64,000 nucleotides of DNA from Chrysoperla carnea (Eukaryota > Arthropoda > Insecta > Neuroptera > Chrysopidae). A model generated the notes under the pieces. It was given only the letters and a program-made list of their open reading frames with translations. It was not told where the DNA came from and did not search any database. Position 1 is the stretch's first letter; the number at the start of each line of letters is the position of its first letter. Below are positions 48,300-62,289 of the stretch, piece after piece. Where the stretch lies: NCBI RefSeq assembly GCF_905475395.1, contig NC_058339.1, positions 75,172,520-75,236,519 on the forward strand, read 5' to 3'. Position numbers and translations under genes: made by a program.

Positions 48300-48790
48300 T
48301 TATTTTTTTACCACCCTCAAATGCATTAAAAAGCATTTAAGACTGTTGTCTTGCTGAAATATCATCAAAAAGTTTTGGATTTTGATATTGCGACCGAAGT
48401 ATAATTCTGAAGGTTTTTTTCCGTTCACAAGAGGTGTCGCTCTATAACAGAACAATATTTCTCGTACTTTTTTCTGGATGATACCGCGTTCATTGATCAT
48501 CGCATTTAACCGATGATTTAAAGTTTGCACATACTTCGTAGCAGGGTGTCCCGGTGTAATTAATTTTTGAAATATACCGTCTTCAGCGCAATACGATCGA
48601 AATATTTCGCTTACGAAAATAGTCGCGAGAATGTTGAGATACTCATGTGTAGCGAATATATATCATCCAAAAATTCGATTGTCGATGTCAGTGCGTTTCG
48701 AATTCCTTGGACTTTGCGTCGATTACAATTAAAAAATGTCCCAATTCGTACTTGGATCTTCCCAGAAGATACCTTTTCAGTAAACATAAC
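48300..48790 (-). pseudogene. Ty3/gypsy retrotransposon integrase remnant
   Basis: The minus strand reads ATIFVSEIFRSYCAEDGIFQ, KLITPGHPATKYVQTLNHRL, INERGIIQKKVREILFCYRA and TPLVNGKKPSELYFGRNIKI. This is the second half of a Ty3/gypsy-type integrase core and the start of its C-terminal region. Upstream, a frame-shifted TSTIEFLDDIYS fragment and stops show decay. The reverse transcriptase, RNase H and LTRs were not found. It is an old truncated copy, unlikely to be expressed as protein. Confidence 0.85.
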
Positions 48791-50704
48791 GTCGGCCTAA
48801 CTATTTCATCTTGGTAATGGCAATATGCGTTTTTTGTAATTCTCGAAGAATTAATTTTTAACGATCTGACCTTTAATTATCTCGTCGAGTTAGAGACGGT
48901 AAAAAATCATCTTTTTTATAAATTTTAAGATGGTTAAAAGTTAATTTGAAATAATTGAAATGTTTTTGTTTTATAGCTTATTCAAAATATTCTACCCTGC
49001 CCACCCTGTATTTTCGTTGAAAATGTTTTAGATCTAGGACTAGGCATAGTATTCGACAGTTCTTTGAGAACGGCTGGAAATTTAACAGGCTGTTGACAAC
49101 GTCGTATCTAACAATTTTTCCTTCTATGGAAATGTTTACAGCTAAGAACTTTTCCGTTAGAGGGCATGAAAACTTTTTAATTACGAGTCAAGCTTAAAAT
49201 TAGAGGATGATATTCAAATAAAACAAAAAAGGAAAATGCAAAAATAATTTTGTTCGACACTTTAAAATAATGAAAAATATGTTGTACGATATCTTAATGC
49301 AGTTTCAAGAACTGGAGCAACGGGTGCTATTATTTTTTTGAGAAATATTAGAAATCCAAAACAAAATTTTCAACATATCTTTACTTTTCTTGAGCATTTT
49401 CTTTAGATTGATGTCTGCCTGTGAGTTCATTCTTGGGCATTTTTTCGTTCATGATTTCTCGTAAATGGAAGGTGATAAAAATCTCGTATTTGAGCCAATC
49501 GTTTCGTAATAACATCTAGATGTGCTGAAAATATTGAAAATTGGTGTATTGGAAGAAAGGGGAAAAATAAATTTTTCTGTAAATATTAAGTAGCTGAATA
49601 TTTTGATCATTTATAAAGTTGTAGAAAATAAATTAAACAATAATTAATTTATGGTCTGTCTATTTTTTCTATAAAAGTAATATTTACAAATATTGAAATT
49701 TATAATTTTATATTTATTTAAAAAAATATTTTTTAATTTAAAAATAATTAATATTTATCAACTTCCAAGTGTTTTATTAAAAATTTGGTAGAGCCCCTGA
49801 AGAGTCCTCGACTATAAGAATTTTCATACAGGAAAAATTAGTCGACACGAATTCTACAATTGCCTTTCAAAATTTCTAATCGTTTCGAAATGACTGTCAT
49901 ATACTACGGTTTGACGTTAGTTCTTTTTGAAGTATTTATAATTTTAAAAATAAGAAACAGTGATAAATAATTGACAATGTTATTAATTAATAAAAGTCTT
50001 ATCAATTAATGTTTTTTTTTTAATTAAGTGTCAATAAATAAAAAACAAAGATTCTCAAACAATTCATTAAGATATAAAACTGAATTTTTCAATTTTATTA
50101 TTATTAAAATAGTAATTATGTGACATGTTTCGATTATAAAGCATTATTTTATTTTAAAATGAATAACCGCTCATAAAATGATTTGAGTATATGTCTCAGC
50201 AATCGGTGTGTCACGTGTGTATGTTTTGAAGTATTTTTGAGTATATGTCGAGAATAATGCTTTATTTTTGAGCATTTAATTTACAAAACTATTATATTTT
50301 TAAAATAATGTATTTATCAAAACATAATTCATTGTAATTAAAATAATTTGTTTATTACGAATTCTCCCCATTTTCAGTTAATAAAAAAATTTTTTTCTGA
50401 AAACAACTATAAATATTCTGAATTTTATTTTATTTCCTTCAACTTTTAATCTAAAACAAGTCAAAACAAACAACTTAATTGTTGAAATACTCTGTATAAA
50501 TAGTGTTGAATGAAAGTGCTTACATTATTTTTAATAAATTAGAAGAGTGTAAAAAACCAATACAATTCAGCTTTTCAGTCGTTTTTTATTTTATTTTCGA
50601 AAATTTCGAAAGTATTTTGAACTATGTTGTTTATTTACGAACTCAACTTCACTTTTTTTGTCATGAGTACGCTATAAATATTTCAGCTTGATATTTTTTT
50701 TCGT
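48791..50704. other. Non-coding, AT-rich
   Basis: No gene recognised. It may include more of the decayed gypsy element near its left edge, but no motif is readable. Confidence 0.35.
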
Positions 50705-50890
50705 TTTTGAGTATTCGTGTTCCCAGACAGACGGAGAGACAATCGTAAATGGACTGGACTATGTAGGTGATTATATGCACACATATACCAACCAAAATTT
50801 TGTTCGTAACATCAATATTTTTAAGCTATACAAACTTGGGACTAAACTTGGTATACCTTAATATATATTTCATATATACAGGGTATAAAA
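50705..50890 (-). repeat. Dispersed repeat family, copy 3 (inverted fragment)
   Basis: Reverse complement of about 1225-1440: the CAGACAGACGGAGAGACAA block, ATGGACTGGACTATGTAGGT, and AAACTTGGGACTAAACTTGG followed by a TATATATTTCATATATA-like tract. Only this side of the family is present here. Confidence 0.7.
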
Positions 50891-53800
50891 GTACATCAAG
50901 AGCACGAGGTGAATCTCAAAAAACTTAACTTACTAATTGGTGCCGATGAACCCGTTCAAAAGAGAAAATTGTACAAAATAGCTTCTCACGCCTCCAAGGC
51001 AGAAAAAATGTAGAGTCTTTTGGTGTCGATGGACGACTTACACCTTGTTTTATACGTTTGTATAACATTTTTCAAATATCTTAATACTAAGAGCCTTGCC
51101 TTAAACTACCCTCCCCTCCATAAAACGGTTAATTTTAGTGAATTTTAAAATTGTACAAAATAGCCTCATACACCTACAAAAAACCAAAAATGAAAATGTT
51201 TTTGGTGTCGATGGACGATTTACACTTTGTTATACGTATGGGGTTGATTATTCAAATATCTTAATATTCATATTCTAAATTTCTGATATCCTAATTTTAT
51301 AACATCAATCTGCCTAATAAACAATCCTGCATGTCCAATTATAGCACATTTGAATAAAAAAGAGCTTCTAATGATGTCCAAAATTGCATAAATGATGTTC
51401 TGGAAACCCCTAGAATCACAAAGCCATGAAACGGATTCATTACACACCTCCATCCGTCCCTGTTGACCTTCGATACAGTACAATCTGTATCATAAAAAAC
51501 GCACATTATAGTATATATACTCTGTGTAAGGGCTTGCGGTTTTTTTTTGACACAAGGATCAGTTTAAAAATTTGAAAATTATAAAAAAAAAAAAAAAAAG
51601 AGACATTAAAATTTTAAAATTTAATTTTTATTTATATTAAATTTTCATGATAACAAAAATAGAGATATTATTACAAATATTGAATGAAATTCTTGTACAA
51701 AAACGAGAAAAAAATACATACAATACAAAAAATTTTATAAATTTGTATTTTTTAAAATTTAATTTGTAAATAAATATTTCATTTTATTTTATATTCTTAT
51801 TTTTCTTTCGAAAAAATAAATAAATAAATGAAATATATTAATAATAATATTTATAAAACTATTCTATATTATTAATATTTTATAATAAATTGGTAAGAAA
51901 TTTTTGTGCAATTGAAAAATTTAAAAAACAATTATTTTTTTAAATATTTGCAAAAATATTTATTATGGAGATTTTTTTCTGATTTTATTGTAAAACAAAG
52001 GCACAGTAATTTTGGCAAATTTTAATTAAATTTTTAAGAAACTTAAATTTCCCGGCATATTTTAAAACGGGGATACCAGATCGGAAGTAGGAGTGATCTT
52101 TAGTCGGATTTTTATTATTTTTCTTTAGACATTTCTCAATAATATTTGCCCGATTGTTCAACAAACACAGGCTACGTTTAACCGAAAAAATTATTCGTCA
52201 GAGAGATTATTCTGAAATAATAATATACAACTGTCTAGGAAAGTGCTTGTTACCTTTAGCAAAACTGATACTATTCTACTAATTTTCTAACTTAGTTTCT
52301 TGGGTAAAGTTAGTCATTAATTGCATTGAAGGCACGGAGATAAAAAAAATCATTCTCATTGTCATTATCAGAGGTAGTAACGATCACATTAGTTTCGAAT
52401 TGGTTTATATGAAAATCATAGACTATGAGACAGATGCATACTAATGGTTAGTACCCATTGTTTGTAGTTTTTACCACTAGAGGTAGCAGTGATAACGAAC
52501 AATATCAAGTTTGCTAGTTTTCCGATCTCTATTACTTCGTGTGTTTTGTTGTTTTTAAAGGGAGTTGGTTAATATTCGGAGGTCTCTCTTCAGTTTTATA
52601 AAAAAGGAAATCAATTTTCTTTTTTAAATTATTTTATGAAAATTGTTTATGTGTTTAGAATACACTTTAAAAATGATCAAGCAAAATTCGATTTATAAGT
52701 TTGTAAGTACAAACCGAAAAATACCAATTTTTAAGGTGTTATTCAACGCGCGTAATAACAATCTCTTCTAAAACACTAAACAGCAATTTGCGAAACAGGA
52801 TGAAATTTTAAACGTGTCTTCCTCAAAATGTAGTCTTCCAAAACGGTTCCCACGATTCTGAAAAAACTATTTGGTCTATCAACTTTGTGCAACTTGTTGA
52901 AAATAACTAAAACCAGTCCCCAAATGACCAAAATATGTCAAAGAATGAATTATTTTATTTTATTGTCATTTTAATAACAATTTTTGAATAACAAATTCGT
53001 ATTTTGTTTTTTTTTTCACAAAAAAAAAAAAAAAAAATGTGTAATTTTTTTGTTTTTGGAAAACTATTCCTTATTTGATATTTAAGGAACAAGAAAGCGA
53101 GGTGTCTAACAAAATTTTGTTTGATTTTTTTTTGTTTCTGACTACTGAAAGCGATGCTTGAATGGGAACCGATTTTTAGCCAGTTTTTCTGTCAGTCGCG
53201 AGTTCTTCCTTGTTCCTTCATCAAATTCCATAATTTTCCTCTCATTTTAAAGTTTATCTTGCCGGCTAATGACGAAAAATAGACCCACGGTCTAAAAATG
53301 TACCACTGTGAAATTCCGCACGGGCCGACTAGCTATTTATACACTCTTTAATACTTGTTACTCATAAATAATAAATTTTCTCCTATTTTTTGCCATAAAA
53401 AAACATCAATTTCTTGTTTACAAAAACAAGAGAGACCCCTTAAAACTAAAATTGTATGTTTATTTAGAATTTAGTAATTTTTAACAATAATTTACGATAC
53501 TAGTGGGATAACAGTAAAGTTAACATAAAACTGCGAAATTTGCACAACGAGTGTGTATCACGAGTTGGACAATAGCAGAAATATGGTAATAATGCGTTAT
53601 CAAACGTGTATCGTATAAAACTTTATATACGCCTCTAAAATGTGAAAATAAACGAGTGCGAACTATTTTTCCCACGCATACTGAGTGAGAAAAGTACTTC
53701 TTATCTCACGAGCGTAGATAAAAACATATAGGTACTTTTGCAACCAACTTGAGCGATTGAAAACCAAATTCCATTTTCAATTTTATCAAATTCCCTCTAT

Positions 53801-53996
53801 TTTTTTATACCGAATTACAAATAAGTGAGATTCTCCACAATAAAATATTTCATATTAAAAAAAACAGTTGAAAAATTCTAAATATATCAAAAATAATACT
53901 TATGAAATTTTTAAAAGTTATTTGCAAAAATCAATTCTTTACAAGGCTTTTTTCACATTCACAGCAGCAATTTTTTATTTAAAATTAACATCATTA
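50891..53996. other. Intergenic, no gene recognised
   Basis: Includes a diverged direct repeat near 50960-51070 and 51145-51250 (both with GTCGATGGACGA and TTACAC), very AT-rich DNA at about 51580-52000, and simple A/T runs. No conserved protein or RNA was recognised. Confidence 0.4.
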
Positions 53997-54121
53997 TATC
54001 TGGTTCTGTACACTCTCGCCGTAGTTTCCACCGTGAATGAAGAATGATACATACCCCCTTGAAATGTCTCCGTGTAGAAGGATCGCAAATAACCACGGCG
54101 AGAGTATAGTCCAGAAGATAA
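53997..54121. mobile_element. Short MITE
   Basis: TATCTGGTTCTGTACACTCT then CGCCGTAGTT is mirrored by AACCACGGCGAGAGTATAGT then CCAGAAGATA. The core ACTCTCGCCGT/ACGGCGAGAGT is perfect. About 125 bp, no coding. Confidence 0.6.
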
Positions 54122-54407
54122 ATTAAACATATTTGAGAGAAACATTCAAGGCAAGATCCAATAAGACCTTATCCATACAACAACATATAATATATTATTG
54201 GGTATTCAAAAAAATTTATTAAAATACAAGTGTGGGTGTGAGCCACAAAAAACAGCAGCTTATCTTTACAGAAAATAATTTGTGTTACAATAAATTACAA
54301 TGGTCCAAAAACATAAAAAAAATTTTGGCAAACGAAATAAAATTATGGAACCAAAAAATTTTTCAAATCCATAATTTTATTTTCAAAAAAAAAAAAATAT
54401 ATTTTTT

Positions 54408-57400
54408 TTAAACACCCATACGGCGTTCTGAATTTTTTATTGAATTTGCGAGACACAGTGCAAATATAATTCCAACAATCTGTAAAAGAAATAAATAGAT
54501 TTTGATTAATTAACACAGTTTGGTTTTGTGATTCGAGTATTCTGTTTTGTTTCTTTTTACAAACATATTCGAGTTCGATTATTCGAGTTAATTATTAACA
54601 TACAGCATAGCGTTTGATTGGTTTTGTTGCTTTTAGTATATGTCTGGATAGCGTGAAAATAATTTGCAAACAAACAAAAAATAGTGAAAAAAATAGTAAT
54701 ACAAATAACATTAAATAGCATTATGAAAAAGAAAAACTAAAATGGTGTACTCAGTATAAAATTTTCTGACCTAAAACATATTTTCTGACACAACAATCAA
54801 ATTACTAATAATTATCTAAATAATAATTGATGGCGTATTGTTGTTGTATCTATTATGTTTACATGGTTACATGTTTTGTAATCAATTTGAATCCGGTTTA
54901 TACATATCATTCTTTCAAAGTTCTGTTTATTTTCTCCGGATTTTTATTTTTCAGCATTTTCATCATCTTTCTAGCTCTAAACTACTGGACTGACTTTTGC
55001 AAATTCTAAGAAATAAAGAACTTGAAATTAAAGAACTAAAAATCGATTGACGTAAGAATCATAAAAATCGACCGACGCGTTTGTTTTCTAATGTGCCACA
55101 TAGGAACACACATCTGGTGGTCGCCATATTGAATTTTCATTACTGCCACATCTTCAGTAGCACTCGTAAGGTAAAAATAAATTGATTGACGTAAGAATTA
55201 TCAAAATCGGCCGATGCGTTTAGCCTCTAGTGTGACAGACATAGACTGATAAATACATTACCACTCCTTTGCGTTGCTCAGTCCGGTAAAAAGAAGATCT
55301 TTATAGATAGAATAAATAAATAAACCGCCTACAGGAGTAAAATTTCTTAATCCGTCTCCGATTTAAACACAACCCTAATTAGCCAAAATGCAAAAAAAAA
55401 AAAAATTTAATTCGACCCTGTATACCATAAAATTAATACACCATTTTAGTTTTTATATGAAAATTATTAATTTTCTTTGTAAAAAAAATAAAGTGCGAAA
55501 GTACAAAAAACAAAAAATTGTGTATTCGGTCAGACATTTACTAAAAATTTTGTAAAATAAAATTTTCTTAATACAAATTTGAGTATTAATTTTTTATTAA
55601 TTTTAATACTAATTGAGATTTGTTCTTTACGTTTCTAAACTCTAAAATGTTGTTCCAACAAATACTTTTTGATTGTAAATTAATTAATTAATTGTTTTTT
55701 TGATTGTAAATTAATTATTGTCTCTGTAATTGTTTAATTAAATCATTAATTATTAATTTTTCTTAAATAAAGTTTGTACGATTGGAATGTTTAAATGAGT
55801 GCGCAACACATAAAGAGAAAATTATTCCCACAATCTGGAAAAAAAAAGAAAATTCAGTTGAATATTAACGTTTTGATTTTACATAAGATGCTCAAAAAAT
55901 GCTCACAAACTCTTGGATCAATCAAATCAGGTTTCAAAATCTCAATGCGTAATGTAATATGCATTTTTTTGGATTGAGACAAACTTTTCTGGAAGAAGTA
56001 TGTAGGGTTAGTTTAGATTCCAAGAAAATGCAGAATAAGTAGGTTTGAGACATGAACCAGAGTTATAGCTTGAAATTTAAATCGGGTCGGAATGAGAGAA
56101 TGCGAAATTCAGTAAAAGAAAAATGCGATATAAAATTTATGGAAATTGGAAGAATACGAGAAGCCAGTTAGCTTAATTCTGGGTAATTTTGGCGTGAAGG
56201 GAAGTCAAGTTGTTCCCATGGCCTTTCTCCTCGAAATCAAGTAGTGGTTCTGAAAAATCTTCTCTGATAGTCAGGATGAAAACATGCGATAGGCTAATTT
56301 TATCATTCAACTACGCGTGGTTAAAACTAACTCGAATTAAGAAGAACTATGGATCTCGTGGATGGATTTTAGCGATGAAACCATAATTTTGGTATATCCG
56401 ATCATTCTCCAGGTGTAAAGGGTGATAAACCCTCTGCTTACAAGATTTGTATCTGCAATGGGCTACAGGGTATTAAGAGAAGGCTAGCTGAAGCTTTGAG
56501 AATTCAATTGAAGGCTAAGAAAATGTTTGAGTCATAAACTTTGGAATCATTTGACTTGAAAGGAGTAATTTGTGTGAATAAGCTCTTCGAAGCTTTTTTA
56601 CTAAACCCTTTACCTAATAAACATGCTAGCTTCTAAAACGTCCCAAACTCAGCATTCAAATTTAAGGATAAAATCACTGAAAACATGCTGATTATAAAGG
56701 TTTTTTTTTTTCGATGTTATTTTTGAATGTTTTAAACTAGAAAGTCTTATATTTTTAGATGTGGCAAGTAAGAACATTCCGATTTACGAAAAGAACGTAA
56801 TATTTGCACGGTTTGGCAATCGAAGAATCCGTCGTAAAGCAGGCGTTAATTGATCGCCTAGATCTTGCGATTTAACGCCTGTTGAATTTAGATTCTTAAA
56901 AAATTTTTTTTTAATGAAACACTCTTCATTCACACACGCCTATCGATTGAATATTTTATCATTTTTGCTAACTGGAATGTTTTCACTTATCACTTGTTCA
57001 CAATACATGGCATTCTAGTACAAAACATCAAAATGGCGATATATTTAAAAATAACATCGAAAATGAAATATTTTTTATAATATGAGTTAATAATGGGTTA
57101 ATAATGTATAAATGACGACATATTTCCTTGTTCAGGTAATATTGAAATATTCGGATATAAAAAACAGATCTGTAATTATTAAGGACGTTGTCTTGCTACA
57201 ATATTTTCAAAAAAATTTCGAAAACACCCAAGACAATATTATTTTCTTAGTATACTTGTTGCAATCGCGTTTTATATTATCGGAAGTCGAAAGTGAGCTT
57301 ATAGCTAAAAAAAGAATTGTTCGGCCGCCATTTTGAATTTTCACATTTTTTATAGCCAGATTGGGTTTTCGATGCTGGTGATTGCAATCAGAAACCATAA

Positions 57401-60400
57401 TTACAACAATATTTAATAATAATTTGGGTATAACAGAATAAATAAGATTGTATCTGTAAATATTGTCATTTTAAACGAATTTTGAAAATTGACCTGTTTC
57501 TCGAAGCGCCATATCTCGGTAACGAATGGGCATACACATTTTTTTGAATAGTCAAATTGTTACATGTTTGAATAGTCAAACGCTATACAAAAAAGTAAAG
57601 AAATGCTTTTACCGTAGGACGTAAGTAAAAAGTTATCGAGGAGAAACCGGGGGAAGGTCAAAAATTTTGCAGTTCCACACCCCTCTTTTCTTTTTTACAC
57701 AAGGTCCTCGAGGGCGAAAAATAACTTTCGATTTATTTCCACCTAACCCCACTTTTTCCTATCTGTCGATTGATCCGAACTTTAATTAAATTTATCTCGA
57801 GTTAGAGACGTTCCATTGACTTCAAATTTTGTTGGTAATTGTATTATAAAGTCTTTAATAAGTATACAAAAAAGAATTTCCTGACACTATGTACATAGCA
57901 AGACAACTACCTTAACTTCCATAAATGCTCCCAAATATAAAAAACCCTCCACCAAAAAATCTGTTGTTCACAAAATTTCAATTTAATAAACCATAAAAAT
58001 GAAAATAAACTAGTAATAGTAAAAAAAGAAATATTTAAAAAAGGCAGTGCAAAAAAGCAAACAAGTTTTATGATGACAAAACCATGTTTAAACCATGCAC
58101 AATTCATCAGGCACAATAAACTTATCTTAAAACTTACCTCAACACCAACAATTGCCAATAGAACAATACTCAAAACAGTTCCAATTTTGCTTGCTAAATT
58201 TTCCAATTTTTCAAGACAACCATCTGTCCAGTATTGGGCACCAATATTTAATGGGATAACTGGGCATGTGGAACGTCCATCCATACAACATGAACTTGGT
58301 AAAATTACCATTTGATGAATTAAAGCGTAATCACTTGGTCCGTTAATACCGCAGCAATGCATCTAAACAAATAAATTCATATAAATTAAAGAAGAACTGT
58401 CTTTAAGGAAAGAAAAAGTTTAAGCCTCATCCATACTCTTGTATGGATGAAACACTTGTGCTGTCTCGCCTGTCCTCGCCTTGCCATACCCAATTTCGCT
58501 AAAAAAGCGGTTTTTTGTATCTGAGTCAAATGTAACATGAGTCATCCTAGCGAGTAAAGTCATGACACTCGACTCCACATTCCCGATTACTAGTGTTAGG
58601 TTAGGTTAGGTTAGAGTGGCTGTCCTGGGGTGGGACACACTTAGACCATAGGATTACTTGTGTAGTGCAGTACAAAAGTACAAGCGTGAGAAGTTATACT
58701 TCTTCGGTAATGACAACTTAAAAAATACTTACATTTGATTGGGCAACATCAAAAGTTTGTCTGGCATTTGGATCATCCTTATATTTGGCAAATACATTAC
58801 GGACAGCTTTTTGGATTAATACTTCAGGTTTTTCATTACCACTAGATGATCCCATATAAACGTAAACACCAAGAGCAATTTGGATAATTAATATGGATAG
58901 TAAAATTGTAGCATACTGGAAAAACAAACTTTATATTAATATTATTGAGTTTTTTTTGTCTCGGGTCAAGTACACGGCTTATACTTTCATTACAAAATTG
59001 CGGTATAAATATTCAAATTTTATATTTTGTTTAGATATTTCGAAAACTCGGATATCGAAAAATTGTATTGTTATTTTTCGTCTAGATTCATGAAGTTCGT
59101 ACATCCCTTATATGTACGGCGACACTTGGTCATTCTATTAAAAAGCTTCTTTTTATTCGCCTTTTTTTATTCCAAGTGAAAATTATTTCAAAATATGTTT
59201 TTTTTTCTCCATAAGAGTTATGTATTAAAACTCGAACTTTTTTCCGATATCTCTAACCATCTCTGACGTTAGGCAAAATATTAAGAATCGGTTCTATTTA
59301 TCAATTTGTAGTATGCTGAATTTAAAGTTCTGATTTCGGTGAAGTATCTTAAAAAATGTGACCCATCACCTTGTATGATAGTGCAAAATTTCAAATCGAT
59401 ATTCCTATAAATAACGAAAATATGAGGGAGCCTTCAGCTTAAATGCAGTACACTGTAGATAGTGGCGCGTTTTTATTGAACGCAAGTATACATTAATTAT
59501 TAATATTTGTGCAGTATAAAGTTACGTTCAATTTAAAACAAAAAAAACTTTTCACATCTGTGTTTTTTCATCTCGAGAGTCTGAGAATAATTTTAATACA
59601 AAACCTTGGCCTAGTTATTATCTTAAATAATCCATTAAACAAGATAAGCCCCGTGCAATCGTTGATGGCGATTTCTTCTAGTTAATTCTATGCATAAGTA
59701 TAGTATACCATCTAATCTGTAGTCCCAAAAAAATAAAAATAAATTTAAGGGGTTATATCCAGTTAAAATTTTCAAAAAATCGATTTTTGTATTTCCGGAA
59801 TGTACATATATTGAAGTATATTCTCTGAAAATTTGAAGTTGATCCGAGAAATATTCACGATAAAAAACGCATAAAATAATTTTTAACTGAGTGTAAACGT
59901 CTATTGAAACTTTTTTTAAATGCGTTTTTCTCGAAACAGCGATTTCAATGTCGGTAAGCAGCAAGATTTCTCCGAAAATGCTCGGCCAATCGGTTTCAAA
60001 TTTTTACACAACCTTCTTAGATATTTTCCCAGGGTATTAATCGAAGTAATAAAATTCTGGAAATTATTTCGATATTTTTGAATTTTTTTTGGAAGCCATC
60101 ATTTTGTCCAATATCATAATTTTGGCTGTTCCTTCGATTAATACCTGTATTCATCTATCGACTAAAGAAATTTTCTGGATTTTTTCATGTTACATAATCC
60201 AAACCAGAGATATAGTGCTCAGCGCTGGACACGTTCTTTTGGAGGACCTCCAGGAGATCGCCTACAGGAGCAGTACCATATTCAACTTTTGAATTCAGAT
60301 AACGGAATTTTAAAATTAAAGAAATGTCCTATATGTCTACGTTTTTCATATTTATATGTAAAAGAAATAGCCTAATTGCAACTGGATATAATAACTTAAA

Positions 60401-60827
60401 AGTTCAAGATAAAAATAAATGGGAAATAAATGCTTTTCCATTCCCCTACAACATTCGATTGAAGGATGAAAAGATATAAATATTTTTAAAATTTGTATCC
60501 TCTAATCTCTTATATCACTTTGCCCGGAATCGGAAACGTCGAAACCCGTTTCTTTTTAATAGAAATCGATCGAATGATTTAATTTTCAGGTTACGAGCAT
60601 AGAATGGCAAATATTTAAAGACATTACAAACTTACCGTAACGACCATACAATGATTTTCACGGATTGTTCCACAACACCCAAAGAAGGAAATGATAAATA
60701 TTACGGATCCAACAACGATCAATAACATGGGTGCAACTGATAGATTCGTTTCCGCCAGTATATTATCTAAATCATCCATTTGCAATTTGTACATAACACC
60801 AACGGTCAATAATCCAAGACCGCATAG
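54408..60827 (-). CDS. Tetraspanin (four exons; first exon missing from the window)
   Basis: Coding exons on the minus strand are 60827-60636, 58915-58733, 58362-58138 and 54479-54408, all phase 0 with GT-AG junctions, giving 223 residues plus stop. Exon order: end of TM1 (LCGLGLLTVGV), TM2 (APMLLIVVGSVIFIISFFGC, CGTIREN loop), TM3 (YATILLSILIIQIALGVYVY), then the large extracellular loop with the family signature HCCGINGPSDY, SSCC, and two more cysteines (STCP, DGC): six in all. TM4 runs across the last junction (IGTVLSIVLLAIVGVE to IVGIIFALCLANS), followed by a short tail KNSERRMGV. Tetraspanins organise membrane microdomains with integrins and other partners. The missing 5' exon should encode about 20 residues beginning TM1; I found no candidate up to 64000. 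The subfamily (CD63/CD9-like) is not certain. Confidence 0.93.
55031..55290 (+). repeat. Diverged direct repeat in tetraspanin intron
   Basis: Two units near 55041 and 55181 share ATTGACGTAAGAATYAT and AAAATCGRCCGAYGCGTTT. The GC content of this motif stands out from the AT-rich intron; it is probably part of a retroelement tail. Confidence 0.5.
57183..57911. mobile_element. TTAA-flanked non-autonomous transposon
   Basis: After TTAA (57179-57182) the element begins GGACGTTGTCTTGCTAC. It ends ATAGCAAGACAACTACC before TTAA (57912-57915). The terminal repeats are imperfect (about 17 bp). No transposase. It lies in the last intron of the tetraspanin gene; a left-end fragment of the same family is at 28712. 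Confidence 0.7.
58596..58614 (+). repeat. Interstitial TTAGG telomere-type tract
   Basis: Three TTAGG units and a partial fourth, followed by AGAGTGGCTGTCCTGGGG. TTAGG is the ancestral arthropod telomere repeat. The tract is too short to be a telomere and probably belongs to a dispersed element whose body follows. It lies within a tetraspanin intron. Confidence 0.7.
59749..60395 (+). mobile_element. TTAA-flanked non-autonomous transposon, copy 2
   Basis: Same family and orientation as 22311-22994: starts GGGGTTATATCCAGTT after TTAA (59745-59748) and ends AACTGGATATAATAAC before TTAA (60396-60399). The right end has diverged. The internal match includes GGAGATCGCCTACAGGAGCA. Inserted in the intron between the first two tetraspanin exons seen here. 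Confidence 0.8.
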
Positions 60828-62195
60828 CTGTAAGGTAAAAAAAAAAAATTAGTGAAAAATAACGTATTAATTAATTGAGGATTATTTTATAAGTTTAGGA
60901 GTAAACAGAATCATAAAAATTCAGTGATTTATTTATTATGCATCGAAGGTTTTGTTTGAAATGTAATATCCAAGATTATTCAGAAAAGAATATTAAAAAA
61001 AGAGAGCTACTTAAAATAAATTGTAATCGAAAGACGAGAGGTAATTTTTTAATCCATTCGTTTCTTGAAAAAAACAAAGGCATGGCCAGAGAAAATTTAC
61101 TAAGTAAAAAACCAGTGAACAAAACATTTTCTCAATCAGTATATGTCATAATTTTGGGGAAAAAATTTTATATGAATGATTAAGATAGAAAACTATTAAT
61201 CATTTAAATAATAAAAATTACAAATCTTTACATTTAGACGGCACTAAATTATGCACGAAATGAGAATAGAATAAAGTTGTAACTCACTAAGTGTTTGTGC
61301 GCGTATTCAAAATCTATGAAAGATATCGAGATGCTATTTTTTTAATATTTGATATCTTAAGGACGTTTCCAAAAAAAATAAGTTTTCTTAGGATCATTTT
61401 TAAATCGTGTATATAAGCATTCTCAATAATGCCTTTTATAAGCAGACAAATTTTTTAATAACCCTTCTGGTGTTAAATTTATAGATTTGAGCTGTTAAAG
61501 TTTGCGTTTTGAACATATAAATCCTATATTGAAGGGTTTTTAAAAGTACGCTTTATAATGTAGCAAGGCTAATTTTCTTAACATTAATTTGGAAAACTAA
61601 TATTCATTAGTTAAAAGCGTGACATTTATTTTCCTCTAAAGAAAATTATAACAAGCGACACTGGGTGTTCCATAAAAAAACATTTAAAATGATGAAATGA
61701 ATGGAATTTGTGTGTTATTTCTTCTATAAATGTTTTTCTCTACATCTTCAGGCATCAATATTTCAAAAACTATGGTACATATATATCGAAAAATTTTACT
61801 CTTAATTTTCTAACAGAATCCACCTTCAAAATTTGAAATGTAAGTCTCATTTGCATACTCTCATTAACTGTTGTATTTTGGATCAGCGAAATAATTAAAA
61901 ATTTATGCTCATGGAAAGAGAGAGAAGGGAAATCTGTTGGCATTATATTAAGCGTTGAGAACGATGCATAGTAAGAAATTTAATATTATGTATAATAATT
62001 GAAATCCAATTAAATTCATTTTTGATAATACTATTTAAGAAAAAACTATAATTATCTTAAATTAAAACAAATTCTCTTATCAAAAAACGTTTAAGAAAAA
62101 TTACACCAACTATTAAGTGGCACGAATTTTTTTTAAACCATTGACGGTTTAATGAATAATTTTGATAAAATTTATCATTAGAAATTTGATGATAT
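60828..62195. other. Tetraspanin 5' intron or flank; nothing else seen
   Basis: AT-rich, with no candidate for the missing tetraspanin exon. An 81-codon open frame at 60938-61183 (basic, lysine-rich) has no recognised family and no splice support. Confidence 0.4.
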
Positions 62196-62289
62196 CATTT
62201 GGTTTTTAAACTTCCTAGAATTGTCTTTTCATATGGAAAATCCATTTGGTTTTTAAACTTCCTAGACTTGTCATTTCATATGGAAAATC
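62196..62289. repeat. Tandem duplication, 47 bp x 2
   Basis: Units 62196-62242 and 62243-62289 are nearly identical (two differences), beginning CATTTGGTTTTTAAACTTCC and ending TTCATATGGAAAATC. The high identity suggests a recent event. Confidence 0.9.
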
